Shown here piece after piece: positions 54,368-63,753 of a stretch of 64,000 nt of DNA. Where the stretch lies: positions 1 to 64,000 of the forward strand of contig NZ_JOJL01000040.1 of the NCBI RefSeq assembly GCF_000721705.1, in the 5' to 3' direction. Position 1 is the first letter of the stretch, and each line of letters opens with the position of its first letter. Under the pieces are notes generated by a model, which searched no databases, was not told where the DNA came from, and saw nothing but the letters and a program-made list of their open reading frames with translations. This stretch comes from Actinoplanes subtropicus. GTDB lineage: Bacteria > Actinomycetota > Actinomycetes > Mycobacteriales > Micromonosporaceae. The translations under genes and the position numbers were made by a program.

Positions 54368-54399
54368 CCCGGACACGTCCACCGACGACGTCCCCGGCG

Positions 54400-54438
54400 C
54401 CGGCGTCCCGACCCGGGCCTGCCGGGTCGGGACGCCGG
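54400..54438. terminator. Perfect 17-bp bidirectional terminator stem
   Basis: Arms 54400-54416 and 54422-54438 (CCGGCGTCCCGACCCGG) are perfectly complementary with a 5-nt loop. The stem lies between the stops of two converging genes (54367 and 54450). Confidence 0.75.
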
Positions 54439-54449
54439 CCGGTCGTCGG

Positions 54450-54902
54450 TTACTTGCCGCAGTTCGGTGCGGGCGGCACGTTCACGAACGCGTCGATGGT
54501 CTCGCCGGTCGACTGGCTGACCGCGTGGACCGTCATGTGCTGGGTGCCGGGCTGGTTCGGCGCGGCGTGCACCTCGCGAACGCCGATTTTCGGCGGGGTC
54601 CCGTGGGGCCCGGAGACCGAGGGCTGGTCGAAGAAGACTGTCCCGTTGTCGGCGAACGTCACTTGCCACACCTGACCGGCCGGCACATTGATCTCGAATT
54701 CCTCACCCTCCACCAACGAGCCGCCCGGCCCGTCGTCGTCGTGCTTGGATTTCAAGGTGTAGGAACTGCCGAGGGTTCCCACTCCGCTGGTGGAAACCTC
54801 GGGTCCGCACGGCCGCCCGCCGGCCGACGCCGGCCCGGCGAAGGCCAGTGCGCCGCCGATCACACCCGCCGCCAGCATTCCCGCCACGAACGCTCTCCGC
54901 AT
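54450..54902 (-). CDS. Secreted small protein of unknown function
   Basis: A 150-residue exported protein. A signal peptide (RAFVAGMLAAGVIGGALAFA, cleavage after ASA near residue 26) leads to a mature beta-rich domain with one Cys at each end (GGRPCGPEV and PPAPNCGK), which could form a disulphide. The pattern VWQVTFADNGTVFFDQPS and HMTVHAVSQSTGETID hints at an Ig or chagasin-like fold (inference). The ATG at 54902 has an excellent RBS (AAGGAGGAG). Confidence 0.7.
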   Translation of the reverse strand: MRRAFVAGMLAAGVIGGALAFAGPASAGGRPCGPEVSTSGVGTLGSSYTLKSKHDDDGPGGSLVEGEEFEINVPAGQVWQVTFADNGTVFFDQPSVSGPHGTPPKIGVREVHAAPNQPGTQHMTVHAVSQSTGETIDAFVNVPPAPNCGK

Positions 54903-54988
54903 CCGTCTCCTCCTTGGTCCGCATGTTTCGAACTGTCTCCAGGAGGTACGCCGCGGGTTACACCAGTCCGACGAAATGAGATGGCCGG

Positions 54989-55390
54989 CTAGGCCCGGCC
55001 CGCGGAGAAGCGGACGTGCTCGAACGGGATCGATTTGTAGGCCAGGGTGGCCCCGGCGGCGGCCAGCGCGAGTGGCCCGCCGACCCACAGCCACAGCGGC
55101 TCGTCCACGCCGTCGACCGCGAGCACGATCACCGCCTGGACCGTCAAGATCAAGAACCCCACCGAGGCGTACGTGTAGACCCGCGCCCGGAACCGGCGCG
55201 CCGCCGGCCGCCGCTTGATCGCCTGCACGCCCGGGTTCTGCGCCATCCACTCCTCGGCGAGCGACACCGGCACGCCGCGCAGGTAGACGCCGCCGCCCCG
55301 CACCGGCGCGGTCGTGCCCACCGCACCGTCCGTCATGGACAGCCGCGGCACGACCTCGGCCGGCACCAGCAGGTTGACCCGCTCCGACAT
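54989..55390 (-). CDS. Small two-helix membrane protein
   Basis: A 133-residue protein. An N-terminal soluble part (LLVPAEVVPRLSM...SLAEEWMAQNPGVQAIKRR) precedes two membrane helices (ASVGFLILTVQAVIVLAVDG and PLWLWVGGPLALAAAGATLAY). I recognise no family. ATG at 55390 is used; an upstream GTG at 55402 would add four residues. It lies on the same strand as the secreted-protein gene, 86 bp away. Confidence 0.65.
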   Translation of the reverse strand: MSERVNLLVPAEVVPRLSMTDGAVGTTAPVRGGGVYLRGVPVSLAEEWMAQNPGVQAIKRRPAARRFRARVYTYASVGFLILTVQAVIVLAVDGVDEPLWLWVGGPLALAAAGATLAYKSIPFEHVRFSAGRA

Positions 55391-55453
55391 CCCCGCCCCC
55401 AAAAGATCACCGGCCGAGCGGAGACTACTGCCTAGATCAACGTACGTCCATAG

Positions 55454-55981
55454 TCACGAGGGCGATACTCCGCGTCGACTGAGCACCTCGAGGCGGTCCG
55501 AGGCGTACCCGACCATCCAATGCGGGCGCAACCGGTACATCCGGACGTCCTCCCCCCAGCTCAGCGGCGAACTGTCGTAGTACGCCGTCCAGTGCTCGAG
55601 GGTCTCCTTCCAGCCGTCGTCATCGGGCTGGATCCGCTCCGCCCGCCCGTGGCTGAACACGGCGAACTCCTCGCCGTCGATGTGCGCCACGCTGACCGCC
55701 GGCCGGCGTTCCAGGTGCCGGGCCTTGGCGGCCGCCCCCGCGGTGCTGAAGGTCCAGGTGGCGTGGAGGAAGTGCCCGTCCAGCGCGCTGATCCGCGGCT
55801 CGCCGCGGGCCGTCACGGTGGCGACGCTGAGCACCTTCATGCCGGTGAGCAGCCCGGTCAGATCCTCGGCGGTGAGGGTCCGGCCGGCGTGCACGATGTT
55901 GCGCAGGTGGCTGGTCGCACCCGCGTGCGACCGGTCGAGGAGGAGCTGCAGCGCGGCGATCTCTTCGGCGTTCTCCAGCAT
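55454..55981 (-). CDS. Pyridoxamine 5'-phosphate oxidase-fold protein
   Basis: A 175-residue flavin- or F420-binding split-barrel protein. LSVATVTARGEPRISALDGHFLHATWTFSTAG is the typical FMN-binding strand set, followed by ARHLERRPAVSVAHIDGEEFAVFSHGRAERI. The family includes oxidases, F420-dependent reductases and haem-binding members; which applies is unclear. It is 64 bp from the membrane-protein gene and in the same direction. Confidence 0.78.
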   Translation of the reverse strand: MLENAEEIAALQLLLDRSHAGATSHLRNIVHAGRTLTAEDLTGLLTGMKVLSVATVTARGEPRISALDGHFLHATWTFSTAGAAAKARHLERRPAVSVAHIDGEEFAVFSHGRAERIQPDDDGWKETLEHWTAYYDSSPLSWGEDVRMYRLRPHWMVGYASDRLEVLSRRGVSPS

Positions 55982-56068
55982 GACCTCAACGTAGTCCCGC
56001 GGCGGCGGCCAGTCACCGGCTGTCGACCGCCGGAGCGCCCGGCGCGCGCCCCGGTGAGCCGGCCGGTC

Positions 56069-58426
56069 CTAGGACGGCAACACCCAGTCCCGGACCTCCG
56101 GCATGTCCTCCAGATGCTCGACGACGTACTCCTCGTGCCGGGCGAGCTGCGACTCGCACCACGCCTTGAGGTCGGCGGCGCCGCGGGGCAGCCGTTTCGC
56201 GTTGTTGATCGCGTCCATCACCAGGTGGTAGCGGGACGCCTTGTTACGGACGGTCATGTCGAACGGGGTGGTGGTCGTGCCCTGCTCGATGAAGCCGCGT
56301 ACCCGGAACCGGTCGGCGTCGGGCCGGCCGTGCACCAGCTGGTGGATCGCGCCCGGGTAGCCGTGGAAGGCGAAGACCACGTCGACCGTGTCGGTGAACA
56401 GCTCGGTGAACAGGGTGTCGCTCATGCCGTGCGGGTGGTCCTTGGGCCGGATCAGCGTCATCAGATCGACCACGTTGACCATCCGGACCCGGAAACCCGG
56501 CAGCCGGTCCTTGAGGATCTGCGCGGCCGCGACCGTCTCCATGGTCACGATGTCGCCGGCCGCGGCCAGCACGATGTCGGGGTCGGCCGAGCCGTCGTCG
56601 GAGCCGGCCCACTCCCAGATGCCGGCGCCGCGCGCGCAGTGCTCGATCGCCTCGTCCATCGTCAGGTACTGCAGCTGCGGCTGCTTGTCCTGGACGATCA
56701 GATTGACGTACGACCGGGACCGCAGGCAGTGGTCGGCCACCGACAGCAGGCAGTTCGCGTCCGGCGGCAGGTAGACCCGGGCCACCGTGCCGCGCTGGTT
56801 GAGCACCACCTGGATCAGGCCCGGCCCCTGGTGCGAGAAGCCGTTGTGGTCGTTGCGCCAGGCGGTGGAGGTCAGCAGGATGTTCAGGCTGGGCACCTTG
56901 GCCCGCCAGGGCAGGTTCGCCGCCTCCTGCAGCCACTTGCCGTGCTGGACCGTCTGCGACGCGCTGACCATCGCGAACGCCTCGTACGTGGCGAACAGCC
57001 CGTGCCGGCCGGTCAGCGTGTACCCCTCCAGCCAGCCGTGGCAGTTGTGCTCGCTCAGCACCTCCATCACCCGGCCGTCCGGCCCGAGCTTGACGTCGCC
57101 GGGGACGACCCGCTCCATGAACGCGCGGTCGGAGACCTCGAAGACCGCGCCGAGCCGGTTGCTGTTGGTCTCGTCCGGGCAGAACAGCCGGAACCGGTCG
57201 GGGCTGGACCGGTAGATGTCGCGCATCAGCTCGCCCAGCTTGCGGGTCGACTCGGCCCGCTCGGCGCCCGGCGTCTTGACCTCGATCTGGTAGTCGCGGA
57301 AATCCGGCATGTCCAGGTCGTTGATCAGCAGGCCGCCGTTAGCGTGCGGGGACGCGCTCATCCGCAGGTCGCCGGCCGGCGCCTGGGACCGGATCAGCTC
57401 GACCGGCGCGCCGCCGGAGTCGAAGAGCTCCTCCGGCCGGTACGACTTGAGCCAGCCCTCCAGCATCGCCAGATGCTCGGGGTTGTCCCGCACGCCGGAC
57501 AGCGGCACCTGGTGCGACCGCCAGGTGCCCTCCACCGGCACGCCGTCCACCTCGTGCGGCCCGGTCCAGCCCTTCGGCGAGCGCAGCACGATCATCGGCC
57601 ACGGCTCGTCGCTGCCGGCCCTCTTGTTCTGGATCCGCTGGTACGCATCGGCCAGCGCGGCGGCGAACCGGACGTGCATGCCGGGCAGGTCGTGCCCCTC
57701 GACCTCGATCACGTGGTAGCCGTGGCCGCGCAGGATCGAGCGGACCAGTTCCGGGTCTTTGCGGCCGAGCACCGTCGGGCCGGAGATCTTCGCGTCGTTG
57801 AGGTGCAGGATCGGCAGCACCGCGCCGTCGCGGGCCGGGTTGAGGAACGAGATGCCCTTCCACGAGCCCTCGAGCGGGCCGGTCTCGGCCTCGCCGTCGC
57901 CGACCACGGCGACGGTCAGCAGGCCGGGGTTGTCCATCACCGAGCCGAACGCGTGCACCAGCACGTACCCCAGCTCGCCGCCCTCGTGGATCGAGCCGGG
58001 CGTGGTCACCGAGACGTGGCTGGGGATGCCGCCGGGGCTGGAGAACTGGCGGAACAACCGGTTCATCCCCGCCTCGTCCTGGGTGACCCGCGGGTAGACC
58101 TCGGTGTAGGTGCCCTCCAGGTAGCCGGCGGCGACCAGCGCGGGACCGCCGTGGCCGGGGCCGGCCAGGTAGATGGCCTCCTGCCCGGTGAGCCGGATCA
58201 GCCGGGACACGTGCGCGTAGATGAACGACAGGCCGGGGCTCGTGCCCCAGTGCCCGAGCAGGCGGGGCTTGATGTGCCCGGCGGCGAGCGGCTCGCGCAG
58301 CAGCGGGTTGGCCTGCAGGTAGATCTGGCCGATGGTGAGGTAATTCGCGGCCCGCCACCAGGCGTCCAACTGGTCGAGCTCGGCCTGGTCGGGCTCCGCC
58401 AGGGTGCGGGCGAGATCGAGACTCAC
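56069..58426 (-). CDS. xfp: Xylulose-5-phosphate/fructose-6-phosphate phosphoketolase
   Basis: A 785-residue thiamine diphosphate enzyme that splits xylulose 5-phosphate (and fructose 6-phosphate) with phosphate to acetyl phosphate plus a sugar phosphate. Family blocks include NYLTIGQIYLQANPLLREPL, GHWGTSPGLSFIYAHVSRLI, GPGHGGPALVAAGYLEGTY and the ThDP site VVGDGEAETGPLEGSWKG. The full expected length is present. It starts with GTG at 58426. It probably links pentose breakdown to acetyl units; acetate kinase is not in the window. Confidence 0.92.
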   Translation of the reverse strand: MSLDLARTLAEPDQAELDQLDAWWRAANYLTIGQIYLQANPLLREPLAAGHIKPRLLGHWGTSPGLSFIYAHVSRLIRLTGQEAIYLAGPGHGGPALVAAGYLEGTYTEVYPRVTQDEAGMNRLFRQFSSPGGIPSHVSVTTPGSIHEGGELGYVLVHAFGSVMDNPGLLTVAVVGDGEAETGPLEGSWKGISFLNPARDGAVLPILHLNDAKISGPTVLGRKDPELVRSILRGHGYHVIEVEGHDLPGMHVRFAAALADAYQRIQNKRAGSDEPWPMIVLRSPKGWTGPHEVDGVPVEGTWRSHQVPLSGVRDNPEHLAMLEGWLKSYRPEELFDSGGAPVELIRSQAPAGDLRMSASPHANGGLLINDLDMPDFRDYQIEVKTPGAERAESTRKLGELMRDIYRSSPDRFRLFCPDETNSNRLGAVFEVSDRAFMERVVPGDVKLGPDGRVMEVLSEHNCHGWLEGYTLTGRHGLFATYEAFAMVSASQTVQHGKWLQEAANLPWRAKVPSLNILLTSTAWRNDHNGFSHQGPGLIQVVLNQRGTVARVYLPPDANCLLSVADHCLRSRSYVNLIVQDKQPQLQYLTMDEAIEHCARGAGIWEWAGSDDGSADPDIVLAAAGDIVTMETVAAAQILKDRLPGFRVRMVNVVDLMTLIRPKDHPHGMSDTLFTELFTDTVDVVFAFHGYPGAIHQLVHGRPDADRFRVRGFIEQGTTTTPFDMTVRNKASRYHLVMDAINNAKRLPRGAADLKAWCESQLARHEEYVVEHLEDMPEVRDWVLPS

Positions 58427-58505
58427 GGCGATGTCCTTTCGCGGTCGTCGGCTGCTCCCAACCTAGGCTTCCCCCGTACCGCCGGAGTAAGAGTCTTTTG
58501 ACCCT

Positions 58506-60206
58506 GTGGATAACTTGAACCGTCGCGCTGTCGTTTCCGTGTCACCCTTCGTGCAGCTCCACCTCGCCCAAGTAAAAGCCCGCCTCGGCAAGGCCAAAGC
58601 CCACCCCACGGTCACCGTTCTTGCCGGTCTCGTCGTCTTCGCCGCCCTGATCTTCCCGAATGTGCTGGACCGGCTCACCCCACTGGGCTTCCTGCGCATC
58701 CCGGTCGAGGGCGCGTTCCTCATCGCGCTCCTGCTCGTCCCGCCGAAGCCACGCCGGGTCGCCGGCATCGTGATCGGCGTCCTGCTCGGCCTGCTGGTCA
58801 TCGAGAAGTGCCTGGACATGGGCTTCTTCGCCGAGCTCAACCGGCCGTTCGACCCGGTGCTGGACTGGGTGCTCTTCGACGACGCGTACCACTTCGTGGT
58901 CGACTCGTACGGCAAAGGCGCCGCCATCGGCGCGATAGCGGCGATCCTGGCCCTCGTCGCGGTGATCCTGAGCCTGACCACCTGGGCGGTGCTGCGGATC
59001 GGCGGGCTGATCGGCCGCAACCAGCGCCGCTCGCTGATCGCCGCCGGTGGCATCGCGGTGGCCTGGGCGGCGAGCTTCGCGCTCGGTCTGGGGATCGGCG
59101 CGGTCCCGATCGCGGCGCGCAGCACGGCCACGTACGCCTGGGACCGCGTGCACCAGGCGCAGGACGGCCTGAAGGACCGGTCCGAGTTCGCCAAGGAGGT
59201 CAAGCAGGACGCCTTCGCGAAGGTCCCGCCGAGCGACATGCTCACCGCGCTGAAGGGCAAGGACGTCATCTTCACCTTCGTGGAGAGCTACGGCCGCAGC
59301 GCGATCGAGCACCCGCAGCTGGCCCCGATGGTCGACCCGGTCCTCGACCGGCTGACCACCCAGCTGACCACGGCCGGCTTCCAGTCCCGCAGCGGCTGGC
59401 TGACCTCGCCGACCTTCGGGGGCGGCAGCTGGCTCGCGCACTCGACCCTCGAGTCCGGCCTCTGGATCGACAACCAGCAGCGCTACCGCGACCTGGTCTC
59501 CAGCAACCGGCTGACCCTGACCCGGGCGTTCCACAACGAGGACTACCGTACGGTGAGCGTGATGCCCGGGGCGACCAGCGCCTGGCCGGAGGGCGCCTTC
59601 TACGGCTACGACCAGGTGTGGGACTCGCGGAACCTGGGCTACCGGGGGCCGAAGTTCAGCTGGGCGCCGATGCCCGACCAGTACACGCTCAAGCAGCTGA
59701 ACACCATCGAGTACCAGAAGCCGAACCGCAAGAACCTGATGATCGAGATGCCGCTGGTCTCCAGCCACACGCCGTGGGCGCCGATCCCGAGCTACCTCGA
59801 CGACTGGGACTCGATCGGCGACGGCTCGATCTACGCGCCGATGGCCGCCGACGGCAAGAAGCCGAAGGCACTGTGGGCCGACCCCAAGCAGGTCCGTCCG
59901 GAGTATGGGAAATCGATCGTCTACTCGGTGACCTCCCTGGTCAACTGGATCACCAAGTACGGCGACGACAACCTGGTGATGGTGTTCCTGGGCGACCACC
60001 AGCCCTCGCCGATCGCCTCGGGCGCCGGCGCGAGCCACGATGTCCCGATCTCGATCGTGACGAAGGACAAGGCTGTCATGGAGCGGATCACCGACTGGAA
60101 GTGGGCGGAGGGGCTGCGGCCCCAGGGAGATTCGCCGGAGTGGCCGATGAACGCGTTCCGCGATCGGTTCTTCACGGCGTTCGGCACGAAGGCGGCGGCG
60201 TCCTGA
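58506..60206 (+). CDS. Membrane sulfatase/phosphatase-superfamily protein
   Basis: A 566-residue membrane protein. Four to five N-terminal helices (about 40-200) are followed by an extracytoplasmic alkaline-phosphatase-superfamily domain: VIFTFVESYGRSAIEHP is the strand and catalytic-Ser/Thr region, HSTLESGLWI the next loop, and LVMVFLGDHQPSPI the metal-binding Asp-His pair. This topology resembles lipoteichoic acid synthase-like and phosphoglycerol transferase enzymes acting on envelope polymers. The substrate is unknown. The GTG start is at 58506, divergent from xfp. Confidence 0.8.
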   Translation: MDNLNRRAVVSVSPFVQLHLAQVKARLGKAKAHPTVTVLAGLVVFAALIFPNVLDRLTPLGFLRIPVEGAFLIALLLVPPKPRRVAGIVIGVLLGLLVIEKCLDMGFFAELNRPFDPVLDWVLFDDAYHFVVDSYGKGAAIGAIAAILALVAVILSLTTWAVLRIGGLIGRNQRRSLIAAGGIAVAWAASFALGLGIGAVPIAARSTATYAWDRVHQAQDGLKDRSEFAKEVKQDAFAKVPPSDMLTALKGKDVIFTFVESYGRSAIEHPQLAPMVDPVLDRLTTQLTTAGFQSRSGWLTSPTFGGGSWLAHSTLESGLWIDNQQRYRDLVSSNRLTLTRAFHNEDYRTVSVMPGATSAWPEGAFYGYDQVWDSRNLGYRGPKFSWAPMPDQYTLKQLNTIEYQKPNRKNLMIEMPLVSSHTPWAPIPSYLDDWDSIGDGSIYAPMAADGKKPKALWADPKQVRPEYGKSIVYSVTSLVNWITKYGDDNLVMVFLGDHQPSPIASGAGASHDVPISIVTKDKAVMERITDWKWAEGLRPQGDSPEWPMNAFRDRFFTAFGTKAAAS

Positions 60207-61093
60207 GGCTCTATCTCGACTGCGACACCGGGGTGGACGACGCCCTGGCGATCGCGTATCTGCTCGCCTCTCCGCAGGTGGAGCTCCTCGGCATCGGCAC
60301 GTGCAACGGGAACACCTCGGCGGTCCAGGCCGCCCGCAATACCCTCGGTTTGCTCAATTTATCCGATATTTCGGACATTCCCGTCGCGATCGGCGAAGGA
60401 GCCCACCGCCCCGGCGCCGAGGTGGTGCACGGCGACAACGGCGTCGGCGGCGTGACGCTTCCCGACGGCGGCGAGCCTGATCCCAGGACCGCGACGGAGC
60501 TAATCAAAGGCCTCGCCCGGGACAATCCGGGCGAGCTGCACATCCTGGCGACCGGCCCCTGCACCAACCTCGGCCAGGTCCTGAGCGAGATGCCGGAGAT
60601 AACGGATCTGATCGCGAGCGTGACGGTGATGGGCGGCGCCGTCCGCAGCCCCGGCAACGTCACGCCGCACGCCGAGGCCAACATCGCCGGCGACCCGGCC
60701 GCCGCGGCCGCCGTCCTCGCCGCGAACTGGCCGGTCACCCTGGTCCCCCTCGACGTGACGATGAACCACCGCTGGACCGAGGCCGACCGGGCCGCGCTCC
60801 GGGCCGGCGGCACCGCGCTGCACGAGGCACTCGCCGACATGGTCCCGGTCTACTTCGACTGGTACGAGCCCGAACTCGGCGTACGGGAAATTCCCCTGCA
60901 CGATCCGCTGGCGGCCGCGATCGCGATCGGCGACCTCTCCCCATCCGACGCCCCGCGGCTCCCGCTGCGCGTCGACCCCGGGGGCGCGGTGCGCGAGGAC
61001 CCTTCCGCTCCCTCGGCCGTCCGCGTCGTCTTCGCCCTGGCCGAGCCCGGCGGCCCCGCCATCCTCCGCCGCATCCTGCAACCCCGTCAGTAG
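60203..61093 (+). CDS. Nucleoside hydrolase (IunH family)
   Basis: A 296-residue enzyme that hydrolyses the N-glycosidic bond of ribonucleosides. The calcium site is LDCDTGVDDALAI at the very start; ILATGPCTNLGQ, VTVMGGAVRSPGNVTPHAEANIAGDP and PLDVTMNHRW are later hallmarks. No ATG, GTG or TTG lies at a sensible distance; the only candidate is CTG at 60203, which overlaps the sulfatase TGA by 4 bp (CTGA), so it is probably translated by reinitiation. It may salvage bases and supply ribose to phosphoketolase metabolism. Confidence 0.85.
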   Translation: MRLYLDCDTGVDDALAIAYLLASPQVELLGIGTCNGNTSAVQAARNTLGLLNLSDISDIPVAIGEGAHRPGAEVVHGDNGVGGVTLPDGGEPDPRTATELIKGLARDNPGELHILATGPCTNLGQVLSEMPEITDLIASVTVMGGAVRSPGNVTPHAEANIAGDPAAAAAVLAANWPVTLVPLDVTMNHRWTEADRAALRAGGTALHEALADMVPVYFDWYEPELGVREIPLHDPLAAAIAIGDLSPSDAPRLPLRVDPGGAVREDPSAPSAVRVVFALAEPGGPAILRRILQPRQ

Positions 61094-61272
61094 TCCGGGC
61101 GGCGACCAGCGGCGGAGTTCGCCCCGCGCGCCCGCGCGCCTGCCCCCGCCCGATCTAGGAGGCGTTCCGTTCGGAGCTGACGGAAAGTCATCATCGATGC
61201 GGGCGGCCCCACCGAGGGTGGAGATTTCCTGTTCACGGCGGACGCGAAGCCTCCAAGGTCGGGGACCGGCTC

Positions 61273-63156
61273 TCACCTCGGGTCCAGCAGGACGGGGCGC
61301 AACTGGTCGAGCACCGCCGGATCGTCGATCGTGGACGGCGGTGGCTCCTCGGCGCCGTCGGCGATGCCGCGCATGGTGCGGCGCAGGATCTTCCCGGAGC
61401 GGGTCTTCGGCAGGGCCGCCACCACGTCCACCCGGCGCAGCGCCGCCACCGGCCCGATCTGCGCCCGCACCAGCGCGATCAGCTCCTCCTCGAGACGGGC
61501 CGGGTCCGCGTCGACGCCGCTCTTCAGGACCACGAAGCCGCGCGGCAGCTGGCCCTTGAGCGGGTCCGCCACGCCGATCACCGCGCACTCGGCGACGGCC
61601 GGGTGGCCCGCGAGGACCTCCTCCATCGCGCCGGTGGACAGGCGGTGGCCGGCCACGTTGATGACGTCGTCGGTGCGGCCCATGACGTACAGGTAGCCGT
61701 CCTCGTCGAACCGGCCGCCGTCGCCGGTCAGGTAGTTCCCCGGGTACGCCGACAGGTACGACCGCACGTACCGGTCGTCGTCGCCCCACAGGGTCGGCAG
61801 GCAGCCGGGCGGCAGCGGCAACTCCAGCAGGATCGACCCGTCCTCGCCCGGCGGCAGGTCCGCGCCGGCCGGGTCCACGACCCGCACGCGGTAGCCCGGG
61901 ACCGGGAACGACGGCGTCCCGGGCCGGGTCGGCAGCCGCTCCAGGCCGCGGGGGCTCGCCGCGATCGGCCAGCCGGTCTCGGTCTGCCACCAGTTGTCGA
62001 TCACCGGGATGCGCAGCAGGTCGCCGGCCCACTCGTACGTCTGCGGGTCCAGCCTCTCCCCCGCCAGAAAGAGCAGTCGCAGCGAGCTCAGGTCGCGCCC
62101 GCGCAGCGCGGCGCCCGACGGGTCCTCCTTCTTGATCGCCCGGATCGCGGTCGGCGCGGTGAACATCGTGCGCACCCGATGCTGCGAAGCGACCCGCCAG
62201 AACGCGCCCGCGTCCGGCGTGCCGACCGGCTTGCCCTCGTAGAGGATCGTGGTCGCTCCGGTGAGCAGCGGCGCGTACACGATGTACGAGTGACCTACCA
62301 CCCAGCCGACGTCGGAGGCCGCCCAGAAGACGTCGCCCGGCCCGGTGTCGAAGATCGCCCGCATCGACCAGCGCAGGGCGACCGCGTGCCCGCCGTTGTC
62401 GCGCACCACGCCCTTCGGCTTCCCGGTGGTGCCGCTGGTGTACAGGATGTAGAGCGGATCGGTCGCCGCCACCGGCACACACTCGGCCGGTGAGGCGCCG
62501 TCCACCGCCTCGGCCCAGCTCACGTCCCGCCCGGGCCGCAGCGAGCCGGGGTGTTGCGGGCGCTGGAAGACGACGACCTCGGCGGGCTCGTGCGACGCCA
62601 GCGACAGCGCGGCCTCGAGCATCGGCAGGTAGGGCACCACCCGCCCGGCCTCCACCCCGCAGGAGGCGGCCACCACCACCGTCGGCCGGGCGTCGTCGAT
62701 GCGCGCCGCCAGCTCCTTGGCGCCGAAGCCGCCGAACACGACCGAGTGCACCGCGCCGAGCCGGGCGCAGGCGAGCATCGCCACGACCGTCTCCGGGATC
62801 ATCGCCATGTAGATCACCACCCGGTCGCCCCGGCCGACCCCGAGCCGCCGGAGCGCGCCGGCGAAGACCGCGACCTCGTCGCGCAGGCCCTCGTACGTGT
62901 ACGAGGCGAGCACACCGGTCACCGGGCTGTCGTGCACCAGCGCCACCCGGGCGCCGAAGCCCGCCTCGACGTGCCGGTCCAGCGCGTTGTGGCAGGTGTT
63001 CAGCCGCGCGCCGGGGAACCAGCGGTAGAACGGCGGCCGGTCGTCGTCGAGGATCCGGCCGGGCGGCGTGACCCAGTCGATCAGCTCGGCGGCGTCCCGC
63101 CAGAAGCCCTCGGGGTCGGCCATGCTCCGCTCGTACGCCTGCCGGTATTCGCCCAT
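61273..63156 (-). CDS. prpE: Propionate-CoA ligase (PrpE-like acyl-CoA synthetase)
   Basis: A 627-residue AMP-forming enzyme. It joins propionate (or another short acid) to CoA through an adenylate. The P-loop YILYTSGTTGKPKGVV, NWWQTETGWP, GRTDDVINVAGHRLSTG and the catalytic-Lys motif LPKTRSGKILRR are all present. The start MGEYRQAYERSMADPEGFWRDAA is the PrpE pattern; ATG at 63156 is preferred to GTG at 63171. Acetyl-CoA synthetase is the nearest alternative, but the length and N-terminus favour PrpE. Isolated gene. Confidence 0.87.
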   Translation of the reverse strand: MGEYRQAYERSMADPEGFWRDAAELIDWVTPPGRILDDDRPPFYRWFPGARLNTCHNALDRHVEAGFGARVALVHDSPVTGVLASYTYEGLRDEVAVFAGALRRLGVGRGDRVVIYMAMIPETVVAMLACARLGAVHSVVFGGFGAKELAARIDDARPTVVVAASCGVEAGRVVPYLPMLEAALSLASHEPAEVVVFQRPQHPGSLRPGRDVSWAEAVDGASPAECVPVAATDPLYILYTSGTTGKPKGVVRDNGGHAVALRWSMRAIFDTGPGDVFWAASDVGWVVGHSYIVYAPLLTGATTILYEGKPVGTPDAGAFWRVASQHRVRTMFTAPTAIRAIKKEDPSGAALRGRDLSSLRLLFLAGERLDPQTYEWAGDLLRIPVIDNWWQTETGWPIAASPRGLERLPTRPGTPSFPVPGYRVRVVDPAGADLPPGEDGSILLELPLPPGCLPTLWGDDDRYVRSYLSAYPGNYLTGDGGRFDEDGYLYVMGRTDDVINVAGHRLSTGAMEEVLAGHPAVAECAVIGVADPLKGQLPRGFVVLKSGVDADPARLEEELIALVRAQIGPVAALRRVDVVAALPKTRSGKILRRTMRGIADGAEEPPPSTIDDPAVLDQLRPVLLDPR

Positions 63157-63277
63157 GTGATCAGTCAGCACCCTGCGAGTCCCGCCGTCCAGGTGCTTGC
63201 ACGGAAAAGCCTCCCCCGCGCGCCGCGCATCCAGAGATTACCGAAAAAACCGGCTTTTCACTCCGTAGCCTGATTTC

Positions 63278-63753
63278 ATGGGTCTGTTCGCCAGCCGGTC
63301 CGACGAGCGCCCCGCGCCGCCGCGATCCGGGCCGGCGCGAAGGCCGGGATCGCCATGACGATCGCCCGGGGCGGCGCGGTCACCGCCGTCCTCGAGCTCT
63401 ACGGCCGGCACGAACTGGCCGTCGACGGCGCGCTGACCAGCAAGTGGGGCGCGATCATGCGGGTCGCCGAGCAGGCCCGGCAGGGCGCGCTCGCCGCGTT
63501 CGTCACCCGGCAGCTCGCCGACGACCGGCTCGCGGTCACCACCGTCGTCGACGCGCTCGGGCACACCGAGGAGACCGCCGAGGCGACCGAGCGGGTCTCC
63601 GAGCAGATCGCCGCGCTGCGGGCCACCGCCGAGTCGGTGGCGGCCGGCATCCGCACCACCAGCGACACGATCGGCCAGATGGACGCGGTCCAGGCCCGCA
63701 TCGGCGAGGTCCTCGAAGAACAGGCGACCATGGCCCACGCCTTCGAGAGGTGA
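63278..63753 (+). pseudogene. Remnant of a GAF-type methyl-accepting chemotaxis protein
   Basis: The first 26 codons (MGLFASRSDERPAP...) are a common start of soluble chemoreceptors in this group, but a stop comes at 63356-63358. A second frame from about 63317 reads AAIRAGAKAGIAMTIARGGAV...LELYGRHELAVDG, the end of a GAF domain, then a helical linker (VSEQIAALRATAESVAAGIRT) and ends at 63753, before the signalling tip. So the middle has been lost and the frame shifted. An independent small gene starting at 63355 cannot be fully excluded. Confidence 0.6.
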
